From Pocillopora verrucosa (taxonomy: Eukaryota > Cnidaria > Anthozoa > Scleractinia > Pocilloporidae): a stretch of 64,000 nt of DNA. Each line of letters opens with the position of its first letter. Position 1 is the first letter of the stretch. Position numbers and translations under genes: made by a program. The stretch spans positions 1,943,085 through 2,007,084 of the forward strand of contig NC_089313.1 of assembly GCF_036669915.1 (NCBI RefSeq), written 5' to 3'. This document shows, piece by piece, positions 37,045-50,443 of this stretch. Under the pieces are notes generated by a model. The model saw only the letters and a list, made by a program, of their open reading frames with translations, ran no database searches and was not told the origin of the DNA.

Positions 37045-37404
37045 ATGGGGAAAGACATCGTTCTCGGTGAAGACTGGCTTATCACGCTGTCTGTTATCTA
37101 CGGCCTGGGAGCTGTTTTGTCCGTCTGGGCGACTATTTTGTCACCAATGCTACTCGATGTCTGGGATACACCGCAAGGGCAGAAAAAGAAGACGGACCGA
37201 GACTGGTCTACAATATTTTTGGTGCTTCTGTTACTGCAGCCCGTCACGTTTGCTGGATCAGCAGTGGGAATGTGGTGGATCTCGGCCTTTGCTGTTGTTC
37301 CACCAGCTCATTTTGTATTGACGTTTCTATCTTTCTTGGCGATCGACTTCTTTCGTCCGGAAGACGATGTTTTCAGTAAATACAAATACTCTGTTCTCTC
37401 GTGA
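37045..37404 (+). CDS. Intronless small multi-pass membrane protein, 119 aa, unrecognised
   Basis: I do not recognise the family. The frame runs from ATG at 37045 to TGA at 37402-37404. Three to four hydrophobic stretches are visible: about residues 12-36 (LITLSVIYGLGAVLSVWATI), about 55-77 (IFLVLLLLQPVTFAGSAVGM) and about 80-102 (ISAFAVVPPAHFVLTFLSFL). A polar loop with KKKTDRDW lies between the first two. The ends are charged (MGKDIVLGEDW, and RPEDDVFSKYKYSVLS). A coding origin is supported by the coherent hydrophobic/charged layout and higher GC than the flanks. An AATAAA lies at 37851. It lacks introns although all the neighbours are intron-rich, so it is either a genuine single-exon gene or an old retrocopy. 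The upstream ATG at 37013 is in another frame. Confidence 0.6.
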   Translation: MGKDIVLGEDWLITLSVIYGLGAVLSVWATILSPMLLDVWDTPQGQKKKTDRDWSTIFLVLLLLQPVTFAGSAVGMWWISAFAVVPPAHFVLTFLSFLAIDFFRPEDDVFSKYKYSVLS

Positions 37405-40400
37405 ACGATCCTCAATCGAACATTGTTTTCGTATGCAAAATAGTTGTAAGTTTCAGCGTTCTTATTTGATCTGCGCATGCATTTGGCGATGTGAGTTGAT
37501 CTCATGTGTTTCCCTTCGTTATTTTAGAGTTTAGTCTGTTTTTAATAGATATTTGTAGTCTCGGGCGAAACACACATATAACGTAAAACATACACACTTT
37601 TTTATATCGGAGTTTGTCCCTAAATATAGGGTACCTGATTATTGTTATCTGTAATTGAAAATATTAATTATCTTTTATGGTTAACACAGCGTTTATTAAA
37701 CATCTCAACGTCCTCCTGTATCGAAGGACTCAAAATTTGTCGCGAACAGCTCAGATGGAGCGTAGAAACATTATTAAAGCTTTATGCGTTAACTATATGG
37801 CCTCCGCTTTGAAAGGACTGAACTGTTAAGATTATTTCGCAGGAAGGAGAAATAAAGGATAATTAAGGGTAATCAATTATTTATTATACGATCACCTCAC
37901 TTGCACGGATACTAACTTATCATCGTTTTTGTAGTTCTGTTCTCCTAAATAAACCGTGAAAAAAAACATTTTTTGGAAAATTTCGTTTCACTCGGCCCGA
38001 AGTTCTTCCATTTTATTTTTTTCTGCCATTAAAGGTGTAAAAAACTCCCCCGCTTACGTCATACAATTTGGCAACATTTCCACCGCATACCACCGTGGGC
38101 TCATTCAAAGAAATCCACCGTTCAGAGCCGTCGAATGTGAGTCACATAACCCACGTCTACTCGGAGACTCCGCTGTTGCGGGAAAGGAACCCACGCTTTT
38201 TTCCAGAGGAGCGAACGCAACTAGCAGCAGTTATGGAGCTCAAATTAGTCTTTTAGTTTCTCTCAAATTTGTTGATTTAGTGTGCTAAGCATTTCATCGG
38301 AAACCACTGAAAAGAAATACACCCTTCAGCTAGAAATTGGAAAATGTTTGAATTTTGTTTGACCTCATAATCCAAATGGTAGGCGAGGGGCGGATTTGAG
38401 GCCGTCATGCTGTTATCAGTCCGACAACGCAATTTTCCTTCCTCAGTGCGCCAAAAACACGGAAGGTAATAAAATTGTTCGCGAAACAAGTATACTCCCT
38501 GAAGGTTACAACCAAACAGAAATAAAGATTAACCTCTGAGCAGAGATTTGTCCGTCGGTTTTCCATGAGATCTTTTCATGTCATTTGGTAGGTATGATGT
38601 CACAGATGTTTGCATATGAAATTTCGGGATGAAATGCAGAACTCCGGCAGATTTTTCGCCTTTACACTTTCAGTTAATAAGGCCACTTCAAATGAGCAAG
38701 CCAGTTTGAAAAAACCAAACAAACACGCAAAGTAATTAAAAAAAGGTTTGCTGCGGAAGCGCGAATAATGTTCATAACTGTTGTTTTGCTTCCAGCTTTA
38801 CGAAAGGAAAATACAAAAAACAAATTTATTTCTATCCTTTTGACGCAGAATATCTTCTGAACCTTGCACCTTTGCAGGATTTATGAGGCTGACAATAAAT
38901 ATTTGCAAATTTAACATGAACGTCTTATTTCTGACGTTCAGTACTGGGTTTGGCAAATAAGTTGGTTAGTTTTCTTTCAAAAGCGCCTCTTAGGGTAAAA
39001 AGCTCTTCAAATTTTTTTTTGTTTCAATGCTTCCTCAATTTGTTCAGGAAGAACCCCGTGGTAAATAATGGGTGGTGCGCGAACGATTTGTTGTTATCAC
39101 GTGTTTCCGTCACTCGCTCATGAAAAAGGTCTTTTTCATATCACTAGCAATTGATTTATTGCGGTTATTTTAATATTCCTTTTCCTGCCCGTCGAAATTA
39201 AGCCAATAACTGTTGGGATAATCCGTTTTTATCGCATCTGACTACTTGGCAAATTAATCCTCAGAAAGAAGGGCTTCTTTTCATCTGTAAGGTTATAAAA
39301 ACCTAGTCGTGCTAAATGACAAGCCGCACGCTTTTATTTGATCTTGTTAAAGAGCGACAGAGTACAATTAGGAATCATCTAGTGCCTCATTTAGAAGTTC
39401 ATTACACCTTGTAATTGCGAGCAAAACTTCTGCGGAAATTGGTATTATCATTGAATCACTTATTGACCAATTTAAAATTTGTGAATTTTTCGTTTCTCGT
39501 GGGTAGTAACATCATAGTACAAAATGGTGTATACCTTTTGTTTTTCAGTTCTGAAAGGTTTTCTTTAAATTGGATGTAATTCAAACTGAACATCTGTTGT
39601 TTGTGTTTTGGTATATCATCTCAGCGCCCAGAAATTGAAAATAATTTATTATCTCAATGAATGTTGACCAATTGCCAAGCGATCAGAGCATAGAATGGTT
39701 TTTAAAAGCACCGACTAGTAACAAAACGAGACACACCACAGATTAAAAGCACATGTTTACTTAAATTTATCCAGTCGCACATCGAATCATTGTTCTGGAA
39801 CCACCTCGGCTAATATCTCGGTGAATTGCCTTTTAAAAGTCCTCTTCTAAACATCAAACAGCAAGGTAAGAAATTAATTTATTTCTGGCAAAAATGTATA
39901 TTCTGTTGAATTTTTTTGAGATGCCTCTCAAGACTTTTTTGATAGAGTAGGGACAGAAGCAGTCTAGTTTTTGAGGTAATTCAAAACTCAACGACGTCAA
40001 TGAAAACTTAAACTTAAATCAGGAAAACCAACTTGTTTTGATGCTTTCAAGTAAGTTTTCTCTTAAAAGACAAAGGAACTATAAAATTCAAATTAAAATA
40101 AGTACTATTTACAAGTTGATCTATCGTTACTGCCTCGGTTTAGAGGCAGTTCATTTTACACGAGTGAAGTGTGCTTAAAACTCGGTGAGTGTTCTCCGAA
40201 GTTCAATCTAACGTTATCGGCAGATTTTCGTGTGATTATACAAAGGCACATTTCTTCACTCGTTTAAGTGCACAATACGAACAAATTTTGAAAAACATAA
40301 AAACTGTAATATTTGGGATACCTGGACGGGCGCTTTAATTTTTTAGGCTGCAGTAGTCAGCCGGATGAAATTCATTAAGATATTCCTCACATCGAGAAAA

Positions 40401-43400
40401 ATTTAAAATAAAAGGACTAAATTTTATTCTGTATCTGTTCTGTTTGAAATTGAGCAGAATTCTTTGTCGAAAGAAAATTGCGATTCTCCGACAGAACAGC
40501 ACACCTTTATGAGTTTCCCACGGAATATTTTTGTTCAGGCTAAAGGAGTGATTTAAATTCGTAGTTAGCGGTATTGCAACGATTTCTCTGAAGTTCTTTC
40601 CGATCATCTTTATCTAATAAGATCACTTCGATGAAAAATTTATCATAATCCTACAAAAAAAAGCCATTGTCGATGGTTAAAACCATGATTCCCGTGGTTT
40701 TTCAAGAAGACAAGATCGACTTCAAATTGACTTCCATTATTTTTGAAGTGCGTATCGGCTGACCCAGGCCACAGAAGAAACAAAAGCTTTGTTTCGCCAC
40801 AAAATAACGCATTTGACGCACGGCTTCCTTTCCCTGCGTTGGTCTGGTTCCAGCAGAGTTTAATGTTCTCTCAATAAATTTATCTCATTTTGAGCTAAAT
40901 ATATTACGTACGCATTAAACCGGCATGGTGCATATTCAAAACGTTTTGTTTATTTTCATTTTCTGGCGGTTATCTAGCACTTTAATATCAATTCAACAAC
41001 GCATTAGGAAAAATAAAGTGTTTTTATTGCCACAATTACCCGTCGTATAACAGCCATTAGTTACCTAAAGTAACAAATGCCGAACTGGTATAAATCACAC
41101 CTAGAGTCATGTGGATGTAATTCAACAGTCTTTATGTCCCACCTTTTTTCAATTCTGACAATCTAGCATCAACGATTGTAGCTAAAAAAAGCGTTTAGTA
41201 CATTGAATCAACGAAAAGCTCTCAAACATAGTACAAAAAAAACGGAAATTTTGGGCAGTTATTTTTATTTTCTATCCTCTTCACAATAAGCTGAAACAGT
41301 TCCGTAAAATCAGTTGGATATCTTCCTTTCATTTTGAAATATGAGCAAAATTAAAATGAAACATTGAATAAAATCGTGATGTCACAAAAGTTGCACTCTT
41401 CAGGGAGCATTTTCATTAAAATGTAAAAATTAAAATTGAAGCAAAATGTGTAAGATCTAGAACAGTTTATAAAATTGAAGAACGTTCAGAGTATACAATT
41501 TTCCATTAACAATTTATTGGAGAAGAGTCTTTAGTACAAATTTTTGAGACAATAGAATGTGCATGCTAAATCGGTGAGTGGGGTCTCCTTCAAAAACTTA
41601 CTGATCTACGCAATGAAATGCAAAAAGAAAAAAGTGCTTGCTAGTTTGTGTAGGAGAATTGACGCACTCAGATTTCTCTGAACTGAGATAAGGAGCTTCA
41701 AATCTTTGTTAAGCACAGCTATGGTGCTTGCAAGAGATCTGAAATGACCTAGCTAATTGAAAAATTTAAAATTTAACAGGCCTTTTTGGAAAATTTTTAA
41801 CATAATCTGCATGAATTTCCTGAAAGAGTTCAATTTACTGGTACGGCCGTGCAGCTCTGACTTACAACGAAATTCTTCTTTTGAATAGACTTGTCTACAA
41901 AGCTGGGTCTGATCAGCTGTATGTTAGTAAGCTGGGAGCCAGATGGAAGGCAAACTTGGTCTCAGTCAACTCCTATGTAGGGAGGGAAAGGGGCTCAGCG
42001 GGAATAAATAGGGTAAATAGCAAATGAGAAAAACGGCCGAAAACTCTTTAGAGATAGGACATGGATTCAGGGGTAACGTTAACAAGTGGAGCTGACAGCT
42101 GTTTGGTGGTCGGAGTTTTATGATGTGTTTTGCACATGGCAATTACAAGATCACTTATCATCTCTTGGTGCACTTAAACCACAATGTCATCTAAGTCACG
42201 GAAGCTTGAAATACTCTTGAAAAAAAGAGCAAAAAAAAAAAAAGAAAAAAAAAATGACGTTCAAAGGTTTCAAACAAAGCAGTGTGTGCTTTGTTTTCCT
42301 CTTTTCTGATATATTCCTAAAATCAAATTGGGATAAAGCTCAGGATTCCTATTTTAGTGTTAAGGATATCTTTTTCAAGGAAAAGATGTAAAAATCAAAC
42401 TTTGCCTAAGACCATTTCGATGATAGATCGGCCAGTAGTAAACACTTGCTGCTAAATGCTTCTCTATTTTTAGCAAATCGCTGACTTTTTTTGACGTATC
42501 ACTTTTTTTCTCTGGTTCTCGTTTAAATTACAACCCTTTTTCCATAACATTTTTTATCGGCTATTCTCACCATTATTTTTGAAAGACCGAGAGGTTGAAA
42601 TTTTATTGAACGCAAACGGTGAATTAATGTCTTAATATCAAAACTTATTATTCGAAAGCAACTCTAATGTTTGCTTGGCAAAGCAAATGCGAAACTAATT
42701 TAAGAACTTGAGTAATTAATTTGTTGTTTTTTTTTTTTAACAAGGACAGCCCTGCACTTGACGTAAATGACAAGGATTTTTTTTAAAAAATTTCAAAAGA
42801 AATTTAAATTTGTTTCCAGTGTTTACATCGCAAATGTTAAGAGGGATTGATTACGTAACAGATGGAAGATTTATTTCTAGTGAAGTGGATAACTTTGCCA
42901 TTGACGTACATTAGGAAAGCTGTTGAAAAATTCATCAATTCTGGCAACATCCCGGCAAAATCATCGTAAACTATTCTTTTGTTCTTTTTAGTATTGTTAT
43001 TTTTTCGGTCCGTTTGCATGTGTTTCCCTAAACCGTCTTAAAAATCAGAAACCAATTATTTTAATTTTGCGATCTTCTTTGCTTGTGAGGTGGTCACAAA
43101 TGTCGTTGACACACGTGAGAAAATTTGAAAAATATACGAAGCCGTTTTAAAATGCTTCCGTCATCACGTGGGATTGTTTCCTGTAGAATGACGTCACAAC
43201 CTTTTCCGTGGGTTGCTGAAGAATTCGGGTTTTTGTCTGATTCGCATATGATATTCATTTGGAAATGTACACACCTTTCATGAATCATAAATTTAACTAT
43301 AACTTCTGTAGGGCATCTATACTTTAGTGAAACCAAATTAGTGGTAAATAGATCTAAAACTTATATCACTTAAATCAAAAGGTTTTATGTAATTTGAGCT

Positions 43401-46400
43401 CATGTTTTGACACGTTTGCTTTATTGATGACCAGCCACCCTTCTAAACGAAGATAAATTGATGGAAAAATGTCAAACGTCGATAGATATAAAAAAGAGAT
43501 TACATTTTCTGCTTCGCCTTACAGAAACCTGAGATATTTAGGAAGGCAGCCAATTTATCTTAAGGTAAGATTTCTAGTTTTAGGTGGTATTTGAACTTAC
43601 CGAGTGGTTGTCATAACAAGCTTTCGTTTCTGCTGAGAAAGGTAATTATCCATCAGATTTGCAAAAAAAAAAAAAGCATCCCTCTCACCCACTGAGAATG
43701 ATTAGAAAAGATCAAATTGAAAATGTGCCACATAACTGAGATTTCACCAGGTTGACGTGGACACGATTCAAAGTGACTATCTTAAACTCTAATGTTCTGA
43801 TATGGTGAATGAATTCATTCCCAGAGCTTTCAGCTTCTTATCAGTTTGATTTTGCAACCCTCTCTTTATAAGATACACAGATACCGTATATCGTTTGTAT
43901 CAAGGTGTAATCCATTAATGTTGTAAACGCCCCTAAGGAACAGTTGTCAAAAAGCTTCTTTTCGCAGCAATGCGTCAAGATGTCGATCTCGTATCTGATA
44001 TTATGTAGTTTCTGTGAGGTTAATCAGGTATTTGAACTGATATACGAGAGACCTTTGTTAAGGGAAAAAAAAAACCAAAGAAAGTGCGGGCATGTGAACA
44101 AACGAGAAACTCACTGGTTAGAAGAAATGAGTACAAAAACGTGAGAACTGATGAGTAACCGAGAACACACGAAATAAAAAAAGGAAATATACCCATGTTT
44201 ATAGAAAGTGTCAGTAAAGTTTGAAAACGCTTTGGAGCAAAACACTGAGATGGATTGAAGGGGATTTATTAGAAGAAGTTTGCCGTGCAGCATATTAATC
44301 ACTGAAAGAAGCATATGATCGACCAAACCATGATCATTGTTGTGTTTCTTTTGTTTTTCTTTGATTTTACCACATATTCATCGTTAGACACCTTACGTAC
44401 AATCATTTTGCAGTGTTTCCTACCCTTCTGGGCGCTTAAAAGGTAAATTGAATTTGAACATTGGCTTATCTGCTAAAACTGAAATAACTCGAGTTACACA
44501 CACATATATATATATGACATCAATGGAGATGTTTTGATTGACTAAAAAAAAGGCAGAGATAAGTTCTATTGAAAACAGCGACTCGAGGAATGAAATAACA
44601 CCAGGCTTCCAGTTTTGAAGTTTTCAGTTAGCAAGTTCTTTTAGAAATTCTGGCATTTTGATTTCCTTCGCTGGCGGCTTCAAGAAAATTTGAGCTCATA
44701 GTAGCATTTCAACTTCCTCATCCAGTCTTAAGCATTAGAAAAAAAGCCTTATCTAGTAGCAATCTTGAAAAGGAATATGCTTTAGCCGAGACAAACAGCG
44801 ATAAAACCAACGTGAAATCGTGTACCAGTCTGTTTTCCTTCCTTTCCCCATCACACTTACTTATTATCATAATGCATTGACTTCATCGTTGAGTGCAACA
44901 AAAATATCTCTCACTTGATTTTAATGATAAAAAGCTTAATGAATTTTCGATTTTAAAATGAATAACCCGAACGGCGTTTTTCACTGACTTTTTGTAAATA
45001 AAATACGGCGGTATTTTCCTGACCTTTAAAATTGCCATTTGACTTCTAACGATTGCCAAAAAGAGAGTTCTTATGTCTTTATCATAGTCTCTTATCATTA
45101 GGTCTCCTTGCATTGGATGAGCAAGCAATCCTACCTGAGATTTTTTGTCTTTAAGTACTGTTTTATTCAGCAGCCCTATTTATCTAGGAGGTTTTACTCG
45201 ACCGCGCTGCTGCTCAGAATTTGGTACATATCACTTAGAATCGAACTCCCGACTACTGCTCAGACTTCAGCGTCTATCATTCAGAATCAAACTCCCAAGT
45301 AGTGCTCATATTTTGTTACATATCACTCAGAATCAAACTCCTGGTAAAACATAGAAAAAACCAATTATCATTCTCTTGTCAATAAAACACAGCACTAGAC
45401 GAACATAGAAATTTTTGTGGTACCTGTACCATTATCGAAAATATCTGAAATCAGCGTTTCCATAGTAAGGTTTTGTATTGGGTCACGTGGACTTTTTCTA
45501 TTGACACTTTCGCTGTAAGAGATTCATAAACATACGTGTGTTTTTCACTTTCTATTCTTTGTTTTTTTTTCAACAAATTTTCCATAAAAAAAGGATCATG
45601 ATATTTGTAAAACAATGAACGTGAACCTCTTAGATGGATCTTCGTTGTACTTATACTGTTATAGCGTGCGCAATTACTTTCAAAGTCTCCGCTCTTGGTA
45701 TGTATATAGTTGAGTCTAAACCCGTCAAACGGACGCGGATTAACAAACAGCAGGCGATCTCAAGTTACACTTGCATCTGAATGGGATTGAAAACCGAGGT
45801 GGTAGAACATACAGATATGCTGTTAATCTTTTCAAGTCTTTTTTCTTGTTGTTATTGCAACGGAAGCTGCGGTCAGTTTACTGAGTTGTTTGAAAAAAAA
45901 AATTGATAAAAAATTCAGGTCTCCTTCGTAAATGGCAGTTTGTATGTTCAATTAATGACAGTAGTGCAAGTTAAAAGTTGTTAAAAATAGTTATGCAAAG
46001 GTTTCAAGATTGTGAGTCAGATCTAATTCTGAATCGGATTTTGATATTCTGTGGATGCCGTGAAATATGATCATATCTTGATTACTTGCGTTCTACAAGA
46101 GAACCAAACTAAATATTTTCAAATTGCAACGAACAGAAGTTCAATAAAACACTCTTTTGTTTTTCACACATGTTCAATTTCCTTAAACTCCCATGTTATT
46201 TAAAGGTTTGGCCTGGAAGTTTATTACTTTAACCCTAATTACTGTAACCTCACACGTATTTTAAAACTGTAAAAAAAGAGCTATTTTTATGCTTTACATA
46301 GGCTATTTAGATCGGCCCAATATCAAAACAAAGATGTTTTTTGTACATTTGAGCTCCGGGCATACTAAGATCATTTTTGATTAAAAAAAATTAACATATT

Positions 46401-49400
46401 TTCAAAATAAATGAACTGTAATTAAATAAGTAAACTCGCACTGTTTATAAATAGAGTGTTTCTTAATCTGATCCCCATTCTTTACAAAGGAGTAATTATT
46501 TCGGGATAGACTAGCATTGGGTGAATTTCGGGTGTGCGTCATGGCTTCACATGATATGCTGTTGTTGGTTTATGAATACCAATCAGAAACCACAAGAGCG
46601 CACAGAACAAAAACTCTTATCGATAATTTAGTAATTGAGTTTTGGTTATCGAATATCACCGAACATTCGGTCTTATATGGTTAGGCAGTGAAACGAATAA
46701 ACTTCGTAGGAGTTGGATTTTTCATGGAAAGAAAAGTAGGCAAATTGTGTTACGAGATGTAAATTATACAGCAAAGAATGTTTGAAAGCTGTTTTAGCTA
46801 ATAAGTGTATTTTAAGATTTTATTCAAATTCATTTGGCGGAAAAGTGACTTCCACTTTGATCCCAATCATAAAGTTCCTCGGAGGAATTAGTTTGACGCT
46901 TGATGTTAAAGGAAACAAAACAACCCCATGAACAGTGCACAAAAACATGTCTGTAAGGCGAGATAAAAAGGCCTCTGCTTCCGAAATCAGGATGATCCTG
47001 AAGAAGGTGTTACGATAAACCATCTACTTGACTTTGATTTCCTCCTCATCTACTGTTACAGATATTTCAGAGTTTGACCATTTGGCCATTTAACCTTCAC
47101 GGAAAAAGGGCAAAAAACACTTATACAGCTTTTTCGAAAAAGACTGGGACTTCTTGATCTAAAATTAACGATGTTAGTCTTGTTTTAAAGTCGATTCAGA
47201 TATCACGACTTCTGAGATAGGTTGATAACTTCAAGTGCTCCCTCAGGTGAAACATTTCAGGAAAATACCATTTCTTATGGGGTTTTTTCCTCATCAGCAA
47301 AAGAATATACTGTAAGGTATTGACGTAAATGGCTGTAAAGGATGTTATAATGACAAAAAGGTGGACGCCTTTATCTTAATTCTAACGTAAACAAACATGT
47401 GACCCTTTTAAAAACGGCGCACATTCTAAACAAAGTCAGTTACCACCTAGAGAAAACGGCGGAGCATCTAACGAGAGCCCCCCATCAATCTAATGTAAGT
47501 AAACTCCTCCTGTCTTCTTAAATGTTCTCCTTCCTTAAATCAGATTTCTGCGGAGTGCAAGACAGATTGAAGCAAAATTGCCTAAATTGCAAGACGCGGC
47601 GGTAGAAACTGATCAAATAGTTCAATTTAAGTAGAAAATTTAAATAATGAATTTTTGTCTGAAGTACAATCCCACTTCTATTGCGATAATTCTTAGAGAG
47701 GGCAATTTTCTATCAAAAAGAGAGAAAGAAAAAGTTTCTAAGACTGATCGTTCGGCAGGGAAATGATCAAAACTCTCGGCGTTATACAATGACATCAACA
47801 TTTGATATCCCACTCAATTAGGTATATTTGTTAAGCACTCTTATATCGTAGCTTTCGATTACAGGTACGATCATTTGATTGCGAAAAGGATTTCAAAACA
47901 TTTACAGCCGCATTTCTCTTCGTCTGATGTAATAGATGGCTGTACTTAAAGTTTATTCGTTCGAATCTTATCGACGCCCCAATTTTTCTTTAGCTTGCCG
48001 CTGACAATTAAGCATCGTTAAAAAAAGGCAGTGTTAATAAGTTTATGAGGAAACTGTACACACGCCGAAAATTCATTACGCGTTTCTTGGTAAAATGACA
48101 CAGTAAAAACACCCTTGTTCATCTAGGTTTATTTGCACACTAAATGTAGCGACATCCTCTGACCTTTTTTTTTGTATTTATTTATTCACGGAAGAACGCC
48201 AATGACTAGCGCCAAACAACAGGAAGAAACAACTCTTTTTTTCAATTTTTCACTCACCTTAAGCCTTACGGCTATACAAATTAACCTGCCGTGGTTGCTA
48301 AAAAATTTAATTTCCTGTTGGTCTGAATAAAGATTGCTCAATATTTCCTTCATTACTTCATTTCATAAAGTGAAATACAACTCCAGGAGAAGATGTGCAT
48401 TGTGAGAGGCTGTGCAGTGTGAGACCCGCTCCGTACTTTTGATTCACAGTTGTAAGCTCGTTGACAAGGTTGTGTCGCGCGGTAAAGATAAAAATTTTGC
48501 TAGAGAGAAGGATTTAATGCTTACATATGAAAACGAAGGAAATTTTGTTTGTGCGGTGTGAATTAACATACATCTTAGCTAACAGCTGTACAAATTCATT
48601 TAACTATCGAAAAAGAGCTTATTGTTCCAAAGTTTGCATTAGAAAGTGGAAATATTTCGCCGTAAATCAATTACTTTAATTAAAATCGTCAGGTGCCGGC
48701 CACTATAGGCGTTACAAAACCAACCACAGTGCAGTACGTTCATATCTTATCGAAATCACTGCGAGGCGTTATGTGGCCTTATCAGTCTCCAAGTTAGCGA
48801 TAGCACTGTTCCGGGCGTATGTACTGCAAAGGTAATCCCAAGCCATTAGCTACCAAATGATCAGTACGTGTTAATCTTTATTTCAGTCAGTAAGAGTGGG
48901 GCTGTCTGGAAACTTTCGATTTATCAAAACATAAATCTAGATGCGTGTAAGGTATGAATTGACACAGGACATTTTCTTTCGCCGTAAACATAATTCGGAA
49001 TTTTTGTTAGAATTCAGTTGCTAATAATGTAAAAATTTTCAAGATGCGAAGTGAAAGGCTGGAAAGAATGATATATTTCCGTTTGCTAATGGCTTTTTCA
49101 TTACAATTCATAAGCATCAATGTTTAGAGTTTCTGTGGAAAAATTACATTCTGCGTTAAAATATAACGTCGAATTTCCTTTCGGTCAAATATTAGAGATG
49201 ATTGCCTTCAAGCTTAAAATCGCTCCAACTCCTCATCCAATGAGCTTCCAATGAAATTTGAGAGTTCTCTTTGGCCGTACCGTTCCTTTTAGTCTCAAAA
49301 AAAACCGACAGAAAGATGATCTTTCTATTTAGACTAAGTTTATTTACGTGAATTCACTACGTACAATATGCTTAATTTATAATCAAGTTTTGAAGAAAGT

Positions 49401-50443
49401 CACCCCTGAAGGTGTAGCCTGTTTTATCGCTTCCTCTTGTTTAGCTCTTGCTGCTGAGGCTAACTATCATTGGTAAGCTTAGTTAGTTTTCTCTTGGGAA
49501 TTTAATTTTGCAAAGCATCTCTACCAATCTCTACCACTACCACAAATACGTACAGTCTTAATTCATAACCAAACGAACCGCAAAGCCTTTTACTGCCTCA
49601 TCTTCAGAGAGTTAAAGAAGACTTGCACGCTATAATTTCCATCTTTCGTTCTCTTTAGAGGAATGAAATACGAAAATTTTACTTTTGTTTCTTTTCCATC
49701 ACTAACCTTATTTTTTTCAAGAATACTTTGCCTTTGCCTCCGAATCTTTGATTTAATCCTTTTTTCGGAATACGATTCTCTGTTCAAGTAGGCAGGTACC
49801 TCAAAAAGGAAACACGAAATTTAAGTGTTCATATAGTTCAGACAATTACTAATGGGTCACACGAACCGGGTCTCATGTCGTTACTGAAAGAAGAAATCAA
49901 GACACTATGCATGCCAGAGTATCCATCTACGCCTAGGCCTTTCAGAGGTTCTCTACCATCAGACACACTTGAGTTCGCGTCTGAAATGTTTCCGGAAATT
50001 TACGCAGACTTCGCAAAGTTATGGCGAGCTTTCACATATTACTCTGTCACTTTGTAGGATGTTCCGGAAATTTTTCGCAGATTTTCGGTGTTTTCTTAGC
50101 GACATGTCCATCACTAATGTACCCTCTTGAAATTAAGGTCACATATTTTCCAAAGCATTTGACAGTTAATACGAAGGCTTACGCTTCACTCATTGAGATT
50201 CACTCGCATAATTGCTGATACTTTCTCTTTTTTAAACGTTCGCGACACAAATTTTGAATCTTTCCATGTAAGTTTGAGTCTGCAAGAGAAACTCTAACTT
50301 TTTCTTTCTCTCTCGGGCGAACCCAAACTAAAAGTATCTTTCTTCATGCGATGACCGAACCCAAATCTGCCATCTTCCTTATTTCTTTTTCTTCTGTTTA
50401 CAATCGAATCATTTTTCTTTCAGTAACGAACAACCTAGACAGG
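37405..50443. other. 13 kb AT-rich region with no convincing gene
   Basis: I see only short open frames (mostly under 90 aa) without recognisable motifs, splice-consistent neighbours or domain patterns. A 46 bp tandem repeat (45206-45343), a TA microsatellite near 44501-44515 and A homopolymers near 42229-42253 are present. The TTAA-ended MITE families that crowd 1-36 kb appear absent here. The region could hold enhancers or non-coding RNA, which I cannot detect. Confidence 0.45.
45206..45343 (+). repeat. 46 bp tandem repeat, three copies
   Basis: The landmark TGCTCA recurs at 45211, 45257 and 45303, exactly 46 bp apart. Each unit also contains a TATCA(C/T)T-AGAATC-AACTCC block. Confidence 0.85.

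Noticed and set aside
38068..38288. Overlapping small plus-strand frames after the membrane-protein gene
   Set aside because: Read in two frames with neither showing a signal peptide, domain or splice partner.
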